Made by a program: the position numbers and the translations under genes
Assembly: GCA_001931875.2 (NCBI GenBank)
Contig: MSJH02000622.1
Coordinates: forward strand, 124,001-188,000
From: Byssochlamys sp. IMV 00236
Taxonomy: Eukaryota > Ascomycota > Eurotiomycetes > Eurotiales > Thermoascaceae
DNA length: 64,000 bases
Reading direction: 5' to 3'
The notes under the pieces: model-generated
Database searches by the model: none
What the model saw: only the letters and a program-made list of their open reading frames with translations
Told to the model about the DNA's origin: nothing
Shown here: positions 13,644-25,859 of the stretch, piece by piece
How the letters are laid out: each line of letters starts with the position of its first letter
Numbering within the stretch: position 1 is the stretch's first letter

Positions 13644-15937
13644 TCAACCGTCACGCCACCATCTTCCCAAGGCACCCCCGCCGCCCACCATATCCACGAC
13701 CTCCTCAAAGCTAACTTCAATTCTGAACATCCGGCCATCTGCCGTATTAGCACCACCACCTATCGGGACGATTATGCCCCATTCAGCCAGCTTTTCCCAT
13801 GCTTCTCGTGCGATATCTCGTCCCCAGACACGACCGGGGGTGGCAGTCGCTCCACATGCCGAAGCAGATGCCTTGGCTGATGTAAGAAGCCGGACATATT
13901 CAGCATACGCGGCGGGGAACGATATAGCAAGCGGTGCGAGAAGCTGTGGGTGCGCAGCATCTGAACCAGGATCGTGGAGCGCTGTTAAGCGAGTAGCAGC
14001 CAGCAGGAGTGAAAGAGGGAGAGGAGTCGTGCTCGCAGAAATAGTTGAGGATGGTGGGAATGGAAGAGGCGCTGGGTCGGGGCATGACAAAGTATGCGAC
14101 GTAAACGACTTTGGAGTTGGAATCTCTAGGCTGATGTCTTCATCCTTAGACTCTTGGTAGGTACTGTGATGCATCGCCGACAGAGGCACTAGTGCGCTAG
14201 TGAAAAACTCCTTGGGGGACTTCGTTTGGTAGTATATAGTCTGTAGATGGTGCTGGAACCCTTTGTCTTCCCATAGGCTCTATACAAATGGTAAGTATGC
14301 GAATACGCGCTGTGGATTGTATGACATACCATCAGATATTCCCTCCAGCCACCAAGCAATTTTCTCATGCCAGTGGATTTCAAGAGAGAAGTCTCCATCG
14401 TGTCACCTGCTTCACCACCCGACGCCCCTGTTTCTGCTGCAATCTCATCATCCTCTAGCCCCAGTCCAGCATAACAAACATCCGAGAACATCTCGAGTGT
14501 CCGAGGCAAAGGAAGGAACACGTATCGGTGGCTGAATCGACTCTTGACTCGTTTTTCAAGCATTTCTGCAACGTCTACCTTTGTTGTAATACCGATGACT
14601 GCAAGTGGTGCTTTTCGCGCCTGCGCGATATCAAAAAGGTTATATAGCAGAGTCTGCCGGGGATGAGACACGAAGAGGTCGAATTCATCCAAGATAATGA
14701 CAACTGACTTGGCCGTGGCGATAGCTTCGCCATTCTCAGAAGGGCCAAAAAGTTCTTCGGGATGTGATAGAAGCGCCAATAACGTAGCCATCGTATCGGC
14801 ATAACTGTTAACCTTGGCTGCCTCGTCCTCTGTATTCGTTTCCCGTCCCAGTTGCCGCCAGATCTCGCGTAAAGCTAGTCGATCATCAGTGTGTAAGAAT
14901 CCGTTCAAGCGGACTACATGGAAATCCTCCTTGTGTTTCTTCCTCAATGATGAGATTATAGTCTCGACCATCGCAGTCTTTCCGGAGCCTCGTGACCCAA
15001 GGAGCAACATCGAGTTTCCTTCTCCGGCAGAAACAGTGTGCTCTATCAGTTGATGGGTCTTTTGGTATTCATTTTCCAGTCCCTTAAGCGGAACAGGACG
15101 TTTGCCAGTAAGCTTCTCCAAGACAAGCTTGCTCAGCAGTCTCAACTCTTCCTGGAGACCGTCCTGGCAAAGAATTTTGAACCTTTCAACGTAATCAGGG
15201 AGTTGCTCCACAGTCACGGTAGTTTCTTCATGCCCATCAACATTGTTCGGAACAAGGTCTTGCTGCAACTGATATGCGACCAAATCATCCCCGAATTCAT
15301 CAATGTCAGAGTCCGCTTGCATGCGCTCGTCACTCTCTGATTGTTCCTCATCGTCATGTTTTCTTGTACTTTCCGTCTCCGTCGTACTGAATCTCACAGA
15401 GGCTCTCGTCGACTTTCTCCTCGTCAAATTGGTTGCCGGCGCAAGTGATTCATCTCCGTTCGCACCCTCCGCTACAGGTGTCTCAGCGTTCCGTCTCGCG
15501 CTTCTCGTCACCCTACCCTCTTGAGAAGGTGTGCCCGCACTCTTCCTCGACGATCGCGGAGTCCTTCTTTCGACAACTGAATCCTCGTACCTCTTCGGAG
15601 GTTTCCTCTGTCGGCCGCTCGAACGAGTATTGCTCTTCGGTGGCGTTGCTTCTTCATTATCATCGTCCGTTTTCTCCTCGTTTTGTTGAACGACTTTTCG
15701 CCTCCCTGCAGATCGTCGACGAGTTGACCTTGTTGGAGTCACGGATTCCTGATTATCCTCGTCTACTCCATCGACATCCATCGTAGACACATCCGCTCTC
15801 TTTCGCCTGCCTGAGCCCTTCGGGGAAGGGGACGTGCCCGCTGGTGCCTCTGCGCTCTCCACGTCGTGCATCGTCTCGTCTCCATCTTGATCCTTAGCTC
15901 TAACGTCGGAGAGCTTTCTTTTCTTGCCGGCAGCCAT
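13644..15937 (-). CDS. orc4: Origin recognition complex subunit 4
   Basis: AAA+ subunit of the ORC that marks replication origins in the nucleus. Exons are 15937-14330 and 14279-13644, with a 50-nt intron, giving 747 residues. The first 240 residues are a charged, Ser/Thr/Arg/Lys-rich disordered arm with many basic clusters, longer than the animal protein and suited to DNA contact. The AAA+ core follows, with Walker A GSRGSGKT at 314-321 and Walker B VVIILDEFD near 412-420. The C-terminal exon encodes the winged-helix part and ends in a Gly-rich tail. The splice is set by family continuity through SLWEDKGFQHHL. MluI-box-like sites lie upstream. Confidence 0.95.
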
Positions 15938-16190
15938 CGCCCTAGCGGATATATCTAAATTTATGCTTCGTATAAGAACATGCGAGTAGAAGGTAGACGT
16001 GAAACGTCAAGTCGCAAGGATGTGCAACAAGTGAAAACAGGTTCGTCCGTAGCGTAAAGGGTTCGTGATATGTGTGATATAATGATCGAAGAAATGCCAA
16101 GAGAAAGGGTTTCTTCTGCGCTCGACAACTATCTAGTAGTATTCGCAATTGGTCCTGGATTTCGCAATCGCAACCGTAGCTCCTAGATAG

Positions 16191-16199
16191 ACGCGCGAA
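16191..16199 (-). promoter_or_regulatory. TTCGCGCGT motif upstream of ORC4
   Basis: Read in the direction of ORC4 the site is TTCGCGCGT, about 255-262 nt before the start codon. It combines an MCB-like core (ACGCG on the other strand) with an SCB-like CGCGAA. The same 9-mer in the same relative orientation precedes PSF2. Function is inferred from similarity to MBF/SBF sites. Confidence 0.5.
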
Positions 16200-16422
16200 C
16201 GGACGGGACCGTGGGCGGGAAAGCGGTTGCTCTGGTGGGTCGCGCAAGGCTGAAGATCACCTAGTGTATTTTCAACGAAAAATTAGTATGAGATTTTTTT
16301 TTTTGCTCGGGAGATCCTAACCAACAAAAGTTATAAGTTGTGGCTCAATTGAGCTCTGCGGCCCATCGCAGTTTGCGTTCTCTGCTTGCTCCGTCGGAGG
16401 TAAAAGCAGTTTAATTAGCGGA

Positions 16423-16428
16423 ACGCGT
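16423..16428. promoter_or_regulatory. ACGCGT MluI cell-cycle box upstream of ORC4
   Basis: A perfect ACGCGT with a further GACGCG directly beside it (16430-16435), about 490 nt before the ORC4 start. ACGCGT is the classical MBF binding core in fungal G1/S genes. Use here is inference. Confidence 0.45.
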
Positions 16429-16818
16429 GACGCGATGTCAGGTGAGGATGGACTGCCCTAAAAGGGATACAGGTCATTCTACTATCAGAACATTATTAGC
16501 ATTTACGCTCCATATCTAATTTGATTTTCATAACAATCAAGAGCAAAGATAATAATATAGCAATATACGCAATACATAATCTCAAATCAGTATACACAGT
16601 CTATCTGAAATGCAGGCATGTGATCTCACATCGCATACTATATCAATGAATACAGAACATTTGCTATATTATCAAGTCTATAAGTACACCACAACAGCAA
16701 GCAACGGACTATTATACAGGAAGTCAGGTAGCTATTGTAGCAGCTACAGCTTATTTTCTCTCTTGGACAGTAATACATGGCTGAAGATTATGATGGTCTC
16801 GGAGATGTCGGGAGACAT

Positions 16819-18798
16819 CTACCACATAAACCTTTGTATCTTGCCCGGTTCCTGTGGCCACTCAAAGCCCTTGTTAAGGAACATGTAGCCAGTAACAACA
16901 TTGATCGCAACAAACCAGACCGTCTCCAAAATTAGCGGCAGGTTTGTGACGAGCTTCGCCACGAACAATTCTTTCTCATTGGTAGTTCGCTGTTGGCGGT
17001 ACAATACTGGCGTCGGCTGCGGAGGAACGTGTATCCTCCACATCACCCAAGGAACAATGAAATAACGCGGCTCAACGAGAGGTGCAGTTACCAGTGAAAG
17101 CGCCGTGGAGGCAAGCCAGATAATGATGAAGCTGACGCGAATCGGATACTGTGGTTGTTGGCGCTGAACCATGTGAGCTCGGACTTTGGCGAGAGTCTCT
17201 GGTGAGATTGGCTCCTGCTGCGATTGCGAAGGCGGTTCCTTGAACGAGACGCCTTTGCGAGACGCCTTTCCCTTCTTCCTTGTTTCCTTCTTTTCTTGTT
17301 TTTGGGGCTTCTCCTCTTTCTCGGTCTTCTTCGCAACAGACTGCTCGGCAGACAGCGCTGATGAAGACGGAACTTGAGCCAGCCGGGGCGGGGAGACAAG
17401 AGACGAGAAACCGAAGGCAGATAGTACAGACCATGCACAAATGAAGTACGCCAGCGTGGCCGCATACTTCACGGCAGGATGGGTGCGTAGTAGAAGGCGG
17501 AAGACATAGAAAATGTAGTGGCGGTTGTCCGCGAGTGTGAACGGGTGGATAATGGTGTTGAAGTGGACGACTGCAAGCATGATTGGGATAATTCCCAATA
17601 CTGTCAACAGAGACGGGAGGCCTTTCTGTCTGGGCGAAAAGCCATAGTCCAAGAACGTTGGAAGGTAGGACTTGGGGAGAACAAGGTTGAGCATAGGAAG
17701 TAGCAGGATAGGCCAGGAGAAAAAGACAAAGTACGGCCATATGTAAAGCATCTGCGGCAGATGTAGACTTGCTGTATGAAATTCTTTGTGGCCTGGTTTA
17801 GACACATCAGTTGATCTGAAGAATGTAGGTCGGTCAGCATCTTTATCTAGACTTACCGAGAACGACGCTTCCATTCCACCACACAAAGACGCCAAAGGCA
17901 GCGAGGATAATCAGATGTGGAATCACAGATAGTACCACACGTGGCAAGTTAGTTAAAACGGTGATAACGAGGGATACAGTGGTCTTGAAGAAGTCTAGAA
18001 ACACGTTAATGTAAACCCGAAGACCATATACATACAACCCTACTGACCAACAATAGTAGCATCTCCAACCAGAGGATCATAAAGCTCATTCTGTGAGCTC
18101 CTCTTCACGATTCCAAGTATGTTGGAAGATTGACAAGGTTTGCAGACTCGACGAAGGGTCCGGACTGCCTGCAATCCGCCCAGGAAGAGAGAAGCCCAGA
18201 AAATATTCGTCTGTCGAAAAACCAGGGATACCAGCCCGACCAGAAGGAAAATCAGACCCGAGATGCCGCCTTCAGTGTCACGTTTAAGATCCCAATTATA
18301 GGCCTCAATGACAACAAGAAGAGCTAGGATGTCGGTATAGTAAAGACCGGAGAAGAAAAACAACGGTGGGAAGAGACAGATGTTCAAAACTGTATGGCTC
18401 AGCCATGCTCCAGCTGGTCGTGTGTTCCGCTCCCTGCGCAAGAAATCCAGCAATTTCTGAAGTCTCCAAGGCAAAATCACGGCCATGGCTGCAACATTGG
18501 TTGTGCGCAGTTCCGTTGTGCCAACCTCCTTAGGAGAGCCACGAAGGAGAAGCAGAGCAGCACACAGAACATATGACCAAAGATACAGACCCGGAGGCGT
18601 CGTTATCTTTGGGTCCCATTGTGTCCAGTTATGAGCCCAATATGTCTGGGCCTGGCGTACATGGAAGACCTCATCCAGATATGGTTCCGGAACGGTGGCA
18701 TTAATCTTCGCCAGCCAGAAGGGAATGGACAACAGGACAAATGGGACAGCATAGCGAGCAGCACGAGCCCAGTTAGACTCGGGCTGCCGTGAGCTCAT
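16819..18798 (-). CDS. alg10: ALG10 dolichyl-P-Glc alpha-1,2-glucosyltransferase
   Basis: ER membrane enzyme that adds the third, terminal glucose to the dolichol-linked N-glycan precursor, the step that makes it a good oligosaccharyltransferase substrate. Exons are 18798-18048, 17994-17857 and 17792-16819, giving 620 residues. The N-terminus has the family hallmark around residues 35-60, PEPYLDEVFHVRQAQ, followed by YWAHNWTQWDPKITTPPGLY. Many hydrophobic spans run through the protein. A Lys/Glu-rich cytosolic-type loop (many KKE repeats) interrupts the C-terminal half. Both introns are phase 1 and rejoin the frame cleanly (LG/HKEFHTASLHLPQ). The gene lies back to back with PSF2, sharing a 384-bp promoter region. 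Confidence 0.93.
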
Positions 18799-19182
18799 TT
18801 TGTATTGCCCTCTGAGAGCTCTGGGAGGAGGTTTTATGTGAGACTCGGTGCTTTCATTCTATGAAAGTTCAACAATAATGTTGTCTCGCCAATAATCCCG
18901 GACAGTCCGTCGTCCTGCTGTGCAAACAAGCCAAACACCGCATTTATTTCGCGAAGCATGCCGCGACAATGATATACATATGAAGCCGCTGCGAGTCTAG
19001 AATTCCTGGGGCTCGTTACTTTTTCCAATGTCTCAGAGCCATAAATGTCGATCTGCACATATATAGACTCGTTCGTTTCGCGCGTCACTGCTCATCTAGA
19101 GTGGTCAATCTTCAACTTCTCGCAAAGAGACCATCTCCGACACGTTCATTTTGAACCCCGCGTATAACGATCAAGCCTCGCA
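18799..19182. promoter_or_regulatory. Shared divergent promoter region of ALG10 and PSF2
   Basis: A gene-free 384-bp interval between two divergent genes. It includes the TTCGCGCGT site near PSF2. No clear TATA box was recognised. Confidence 0.55.
19077..19085 (+). promoter_or_regulatory. TTCGCGCGT motif upstream of PSF2
   Basis: Located about 100 nt before the PSF2 start and identical, in the same orientation, to the site upstream of ORC4. It resembles MCB/SCB cell-cycle elements; the role is inferred. Confidence 0.5.
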
Positions 19183-20192
19183 ATGGCTTTTCCTCTCCCG
19201 CGGGGCATTACGCCCCCGGAGATAGCATTCCTTGCGGAGATGGAGATGGTAACTATTGTTCCTCGTCAGCGACTCGAGGGTCTCGAGCTTTTGGGTGTAA
19301 GTGCTCTCTATTTGTTTCTCCCCGCAGATTTAGTGCAAATGAAGCGTCCAACTGTTTGGCAGTAATGTCTCTAGCTCTTTTAGTAAACTGCGAATGAAGA
19401 TATCCCTCTATTCAATCAATTGACTAACATATTTTATCCACCCAGGGCCCTACTGAACCACTCCTCCCTCCCCGTCGCACTTCTCTTCCTCTTTGGCTCG
19501 CTCTCCTCCTCAAGCGTCAACGCCGCGCAAACATCCTCCCACCAGACTGGCTCCATCCTGAACCTCTGTCTCTAATTCTCGAAATCGAAACGCAGCGGTC
19601 TGAATACAAGGACGCTTTCTCCCCTCCTCCTCCACTCCCCGGCCAAGGGAATCCCAGAGGCCGCACCGCCCGAAGGACGTTAGACGGCCAGCTATATTTC
19701 CCCGCTCCTCCCTTCCTACCGCAGAATGTAGCGCGGACGAATGCGATGCCGTCAGGGGAACCGCCGTCCTTACCGTACCACTGGCTGGAAGTAGGGAATA
19801 TGCTGCTGGATGCGGCCAGCGATGATCTCGTGGAACCAGATCAGCTGAGGCGGCTATTGAAGGACCTTAGGGAGGTGAGAATGGCTAAAATGAGAAAGGG
19901 TGTAGATGTATTAGATGCGGCGGCTACAGGTGGAGGCGGCGTCGCTCTTACGGGTGTAGGGGCCATGGAGATAGGAGAAGGTAGAGGGTTCGTGGCCGGG
20001 GTGGTAGAAGGATTAAGGTATGCATCCGACCTTATTGAGACAATTATATGTGCGATCGTCTCCCTGTTAATCTTTATGCCTTCTATCAGGAAAATCGGGG
20101 CGTCTAAAGAATTAGCGCGAAGAGAACAACTCGCTGAGGAGCGCGAAAATACATACGACGGCACGCAAAATGAAGACGAAATGGAGTTCTAG
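19183..20192 (+). CDS. psf2: GINS complex subunit Psf2
   Basis: Subunit of GINS (Sld5-Psf1-Psf2-Psf3), part of the CMG replicative helicase. Exons are 19183-19296, 19446-20017 and 20090-20192, giving 262 residues. The N-terminus has the family signature PPEIAFLAE followed by [17 protein letters not shown]. Then come [23 protein letters not shown] and the helical [18 protein letters not shown] region. It is longer than animal Psf2 (about 185 residues), with a Pro-rich insert near 75-110 and an acidic C-terminal tail. Intron 2 is 72 nt, a multiple of three, without stops, so retention would keep the frame and add a hydrophobic segment; the family fit favours removal. Confidence 0.94.
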
Positions 20193-20486
20193 GCGTTTCT
20201 GTTTGCTTTGGTTTTGCATCATCTTGTGATCCAAAAAGGGGGGTACTATGAGATCTATGACTTTGAAAACGAATTCCTTATATGCATATACCCTGCAGCT
20301 GCCATAGAGAATAAATAAAAAGATCATTCCAATGAAACGCCATACAGCATGCGCGCTCTTGCTATCGAATAGATGAGAGAAGCCAGCTTGCGAGGAAACG
20401 ATAGAAGAGCTGTTCACATTCAGAATGCCCACATTAGGCGGCCACTTTCCGAATCTCTTCTTAGAAAACGACACTGAACTCAACAA

Positions 20487-21232
20487 TCACGAAGAAGATG
20501 AGACGGGTGTACTCGTTGTTTCCTTATCCTTCTGCTGTAACTTTCTCCTCGCCGCCAGGATCATCTCATCCCTCCGCTTCTGGAGGAGCCGTTGTCGCTC
20601 ACTCTTGCTCTGTGACCATGCGCTATCCACCGACGGGGATGTCTCTGATGAGTCTGTGTCATTCTCCGATGCGATCTTCGATGCGAGGTTGTAGCGCGAT
20701 ATGAGGTCTTGGGCTTGCGGCTTCGCGGACGACCCGGAGGCCAAAGGATTCTGAGTCGTTGCAGTGCTGGTGGTAGGAACAGGGATCTGGGGCTGGAAGG
20801 AGGGCGGGGGCTAATTTGGCACATTTGTTAGCAAGATAAAGGAATCCATCAAAGACATTGAACCTATGTCTCCCGCGCTATCCTATTATCCTTTGCGCTC
20901 GGAGATGTTGGAAAGCGCCGGGTAACCGCGCCGAGGAGACTCACCACTTCCAATCCTCTACCAGTCAATATTCTCTCTGTAGTGGCTGCCATGCTTCCTC
21001 CATTCCTCTGCAAATCCCACATGATGTCACGCCTGTTGAGTTGCGGGAACATCTGCGATATCTGCTCGACATGCGCCGGATCGACCCTCCTCCGCGTACG
21101 ACCCAGCGCTTCTCCCGGCCTTGCGCCGTCTGCACCACTATCACGGTTGAAGAACCATCGAATCACAAAGAATGAAACGACGGCGAGTGTAAGGAGTGAA
21201 GGAATGTTCAACGAGGGCTCTTCGTCCGTCAT
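20487..21232 (-). CDS. cue1: CUE1-like ER membrane CUE-domain protein
   Basis: Likely recruits the ubiquitin-conjugating enzyme Ubc7 to the ER membrane for ER-associated degradation. Exons are 21232-20945 and 20810-20487, giving 203 residues, the same size as yeast Cue1. One membrane span covers residues 10-28. A CUE ubiquitin-binding domain lies at about 49-93, with the MFP motif at 61-63. The C-terminal half is Pro/Ser-rich and then a basic Arg/Lys/Gln helix (SERQRLLQKRRDEMILAARR) that may match the Ubc7-binding region. The start is the first ATG in frame; the frame is open further upstream but has no ATG. Assignment rests on architecture, so another CUE protein remains possible. Confidence 0.8.
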
Positions 21233-21971
21233 TCTCGGAGGGGCGACAGAGCTGAATGAGTGAGGTATGACACGCAAGGTTAGCGACTGATGCCGTACAG
21301 CGTGAATACCGCTGCCTTTCTATTTTCCTCTTGATGGCACAGATAGATAAGAGCCTTCAGGTTCAATTGTTTAGGCTAAGAGTGATCGACAGACCGACGA
21401 TTGTTTGCGACGTTCCAAGATGACCGAAGTAGGATGTGGCGGGTGGTAGGGACACCGATCGGACCGTGAGATCACTCACGTGCGGAAAACGGCCCGAGAG
21501 CAAGTGGACAGGAAGGGACACAGTAAAGGAGTGTAGCACTTGATTCAACTCTCAAACGATGGAATAGAAATGAATAAAGATAGTATGTACTGAATAGTAG
21601 TTGGGTAAAACCGGAGAATCCACGCTGGCCAAAACAGCGCGAGCTGAGTTCGGTCCACCAGGTCGGCTGCGCAATTTCCCTATGCGGCACCGTAACCCCT
21701 ATGCGGAAACTACACAGCAATCTATGTCTACAAGTGTCAATAATAAAATGGGAAACTGAAACATGCATATATAGGTATAGCGAAATCACCAAAATTCATC
21801 ATTACGCATAGCTCATCCCAGATGTCCCTATTTGAACCCAGGACCCTATACAAACCCCATAAACACCAACCATGGACATCAGACATAGCAGCCCACGTAC
21901 GACAGAAAGTCCTTCCCCCAGTCAACAGACGGACAAGGGAGACAAAAGAAATAGACCCAATATCCCCGGCT
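21233..21971. other. CUE1 upstream region / SMC2 downstream region
   Basis: No gene is supported here. Short open frames on both strands lack conserved features. The SMC2 3' UTR and the CUE1 promoter must share this stretch. Confidence 0.6.
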
Positions 21972-24900
21972 CTATTTCATATCAGCCGGGGTCAGCGCCT
22001 GGACAACACTAGTTCCTTCACTGAACCTCGTCCGGAAGATCCGGTTCGCGTTCTGGAACATGCCATCCTTGAGGGAAACGACAATGAACTGAGAACCCTT
22101 GAAGCGCGTCTTGATCAAGCGACCAATATTCTGGGTGTGTGAAAGATCAAGGGCAGCATCCACTTCGTCCAGAATATACATTGGTGCGGGCTTGAACTGA
22201 AGAAGGGCCATGATGAGGGAGAGCGCGATAAGTGAACTGTGAGCATCAGGATAATTAGTTCGGTGATCCTTAAAATTGCTGTTTATGAGAGACACTCACC
22301 GTTGTCCACCACTCAACTCGGTCAAGCTCTGTTTCCAGACCTTTCCGAGAGATACTTTCACCTCCAGTCCATCGGTGATATCCTTGCCTTCTGGAGGGTC
22401 AAGCTTCGCGAAGCTACCAGGAAGAAGTTCTGCAAAGATTTGACCAAAATCGGCATTGACCTTGGTCCACGTCTTGTGCAGTGCTTCTTTCTTATATTCG
22501 TCCAGACTGATAATAGTCTCCTCGATCTTCCGCTTATCTCTGATGACGGTCTTCATCATGTTCTTCAGCGCGACTTCCTTCTTCTCTACACTGTCGATCA
22601 TATTCATGACCTTCGGGTTGATCTTCTTCTTCATTCCCTGGAAGCGCTCAGTTACGTTCCGCAGAGTCGCCCTGCACTCTGCGATGTTCTGGCCCTTGAA
22701 GTCGTAAGGGGTGTTAGGGCGACCGAAATTGTCCTTCTCATCGGCAATCCATTCATGTTCCTTTTCCATGTTGGCCACCATCTGCGCCGCGGCTTGCTGG
22801 TCTTTGTGCAATTTCTCAAGCTGATGGCCAAGCTTCTGCATTTCCAGGCCCTCCTCAGTGATACGAGAAGCTTTCGAGCGCATAGCCTCCTCAAGCTCGC
22901 GCAGCTCGTCGTCGAATCCGGTGAGCTTGGCACGCTCATCTTCCAATTGAGCTTGTGCAACGTCATGGGCATCCTAGACAATTGTCAGAACATTACATGA
23001 TACCACACACATGAGCCATATGTCCTTACCTTGATTCGTGCCTGTTCCCTGTTTAGAGACTGCACCTCTTCTAACTGCGCCTTCAAAGCAGCATCAGACT
23101 CAGAAAGCTGTTCCTCAGCGGCCGAAAGGTCACTTCCGGCCTGCTCAGAGTCCAATCTGGAGGCTTGTAGTTCTTTCTGAAGGGTCTTCACAGAGATTGA
23201 GTTCTTGTTCAGACTCTTCTTCAGTGCATCAAGCGAAGACTGCAACTGGGCCAACTTGCTATCCTTGTTGTTGTTGAACTCACTCATATCCTTCTCGATG
23301 CGCTTAATATCCTTGGCAGCTTCAGTCTGGCGAGCCTTGGCGTCCGCAATATCTTTGTGTAGTTGCTCGATGTTCGCTTTCATTTCCTCAACGGCGTGAA
23401 TAATCTATGATTGTTAGCAATCGGCTGAAGCATAGCTAAGGAAAGCACTTACCGATGAGGATGAGTTGCTGTTTATTTGCTCTTCAGTGAGTCGGATCTC
23501 ATGGGTTTTCAGATCGAGCTCTTGTTTAATAGCCCGTGCGGTATCGAGCCTCTTCTTTTCACGCTTCATGGTCTCCTGAAGGGTCGCCAAGAGCCGCTCC
23601 TTAGTTTTTAGTTCTCTGTTCACCTCATTCAACTTCTGCAGAATAACAAGGACACCGCTAGAATTAGGAGAGCTGCCACCGGATAAGGTTCCGGATGGAT
23701 CATAGACGTCTCCATCGAGCGTAACGCTTTTCATCCGAACGGAGGGATCAAACGTCACTCTCTTCGCAGTATCGGCGTCGCGGCAGATCAAGGTGTTACC
23801 AAACACATACTCCATCGCTGCAGTAATCTCTTCATCGTACCCTATCAGCGACAAGGCAAGATCCACTGCACCAGGAGCAAGTCTCTGTGCTGCCCCGATC
23901 TTCTCTGCAGAGGCTTTAAAAGCCGAGATCTTGTTCAAAGGAATAATAGTGACTCGCTTGCGGAGCTTGCCCTTCTGGAGAAGTTGCGTGCCGGTCTCGG
24001 CACTATCAACCACAACATTGTACAGACGTCCACCAGCACAGATCTCGAGCGCGGTTCCAGCCTCTGTTCTGTCTTTATTCAGGGTGAACAACTGAGCAAC
24101 AAGACCTTTAACCTTGGACCTGTCGAAGTTCGGGTACGGGTCGGCATAGTTGAAGTCGATATTTGCGACTTTTCGCCTCAATCCATCTGCCTGTTCACGG
24201 AGTTCTCGAATACTTCTCTGTAACGTTGATTGTTCCTCGTACATTTGATCCTCTCTACCCGGCTCGAACCCTTGCTTCGCCAGTTCGGCCTCAAGCTTCT
24301 TCGCTTGAGACTTCAAACCCTCCAGCTCTTTTAAGAGACCAGAGTTCTGTTCCTTAGCTTTCTTGGCACGAGGCTCTTCCTCTTTGATTCTCTTCTCGAG
24401 ATGGGCAATCTTAAGCTTGGCTTGCTCCTGCTCCGTGGTGGCTGTGCTGACTCTGTTTCGGGCATCTTGAAGCTGGCCCTGGTAGCCGTTTTCCTGGCCT
24501 TCCTTGGATGCGACACCAGTCTGTAGTGTCTGTAGCAGCTCCTCTTTTTGTTCGACTTCGGCCGTCTGGGCATCCAGCTTGGCTTTTGCAGTGTCGTATT
24601 GTGCCTGCAATTTATCGTAGACCTTCTTCTTTTCCTTCAACAACTTTTCAAGTTCGGCTACAGTCTTTTGAATCTCCTTTCGTTTCTCTTTTTCTTCGGC
24701 CATGCTCGAGTTTTTCAGGTCAAAAACGGTATTCAGTCGGACCAACTCATGTGAGTGGGCTTTGACCTGATCCTCCAGAGCCTGGAATTTACCTCCTTTT
24801 CGGAGTTCCTTCTCACGCACGGCCTTGACTCTCTTGACGTCTTCTTCCAGGTGCGCGATTTCACCCTTAAGCTTCGCGGCGTTGTCCTCGAGGGCTTGGA

Positions 24901-25859
24901 TCTTAGCCTTCTTCGTTTCGTATTCTTCGCCAGCCACTCTCAACCTCTCGCCGTTCTTGAGGTAGTCGTGAGCAACAACCAACCGCGTCAACCGCTCGAG
25001 GTCACCTTGCGTCTGTTGGAAATCAAGAAAAGCTCGTTTCTCGCCTCTCAGCTTTTCAAGCTTCGGCTCGATCTCTTCCTTGAGCAGGCCTTCGATTTCG
25101 CGAACCTTCATCTCTTTCTTCGCCATTGTCTTCCCTGCCTTCTCCTTCCGGTCCTCGAACATGCGCGTACCAGCTGCCTCCTCAATCATCGACAGTATTT
25201 CCACGGCCTTCATGTTCAAGACCTTCGTGATCCTTCCTTGCATGATCAGGAAATTCGGGTTGTTGATATTTAGCTGAACGCTCTGGAACAGGTTTTGCAC
25301 CGTCTGCTGCTGGGCTCGATGGCCATTGATGAGATACTTGCTCGTACCGCCTAGGACAATCTGTCGCGTAACTGAAATGCTGGTATATTCCTCAAATCCG
25401 ATCGGGGATTTCTCCTTGTCGTGATTGTCGAAAACGATAGTCACGCTAGCCTTAGTAACTCCTGCCTGACCACGCTTGTAGATAAGATCTTGCAGGTTCT
25501 GTGCTCGCACGGTCGTCATATTCGTAATACCCAAAACGAAACAGATCGCATCAAGGATGTTGGACTTGCCACTGCCGTTCAGGCCAGTGATCGAATTGAA
25601 GGATTCGTCCCTATCTCCGAAGTCAGCAGAATGCGCCGCTGGATGCTGGAGAGATCGATCGTAGCCAGCTGGTCGAAACGATCACAAAACAAGATTCCAC
25701 AAATGGGCGTAATCAGCGCATACCATCCTGAGATCACCGTACGCACAGCGTACGATTTGAAACCCTGTGGTAGGCTAGGTCAGCTTGCGCAAATCTTCAG
25801 GGTTAACTCTGGACCTCGGGGCCATTACTCACGTCGATAATAATCTCGACAATCCTCAT
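21972..25859 (-). CDS. smc2: Condensin subunit SMC2
   Basis: ATPase core of condensin, paired with SMC4, acting on mitotic chromosomes. Six exons (25859-25833, 25764-25724, 25610-23453, 23404-23030, 22973-22300, 22236-21972) give 1179 residues, the usual SMC2 length. The Walker A GLNGSGKS lies at 32-39. Two long coiled-coil arms flank a hinge that includes GLVAQLFTL and the Gly-rich TLSGGSSPNSSG stretch. The ABC signature LSGGQRSLIALSL spans the last intron, and Walker B YILDEVDAALD follows. The first two exons are only 27 and 41 nt and were found by family continuity (MRIVEIIIDGFKSYAVRTVI). Confidence 0.97.

Larger units (their letters stand above)
15938..16818. other. ORC4 upstream region / ALG10 downstream region
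   Basis: No gene was found here. It carries the likely ORC4 promoter, including the cell-cycle-type motifs listed separately, and a poly-T run near 16294. The far half should contain the 3' UTR of ALG10. Confidence 0.6.
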
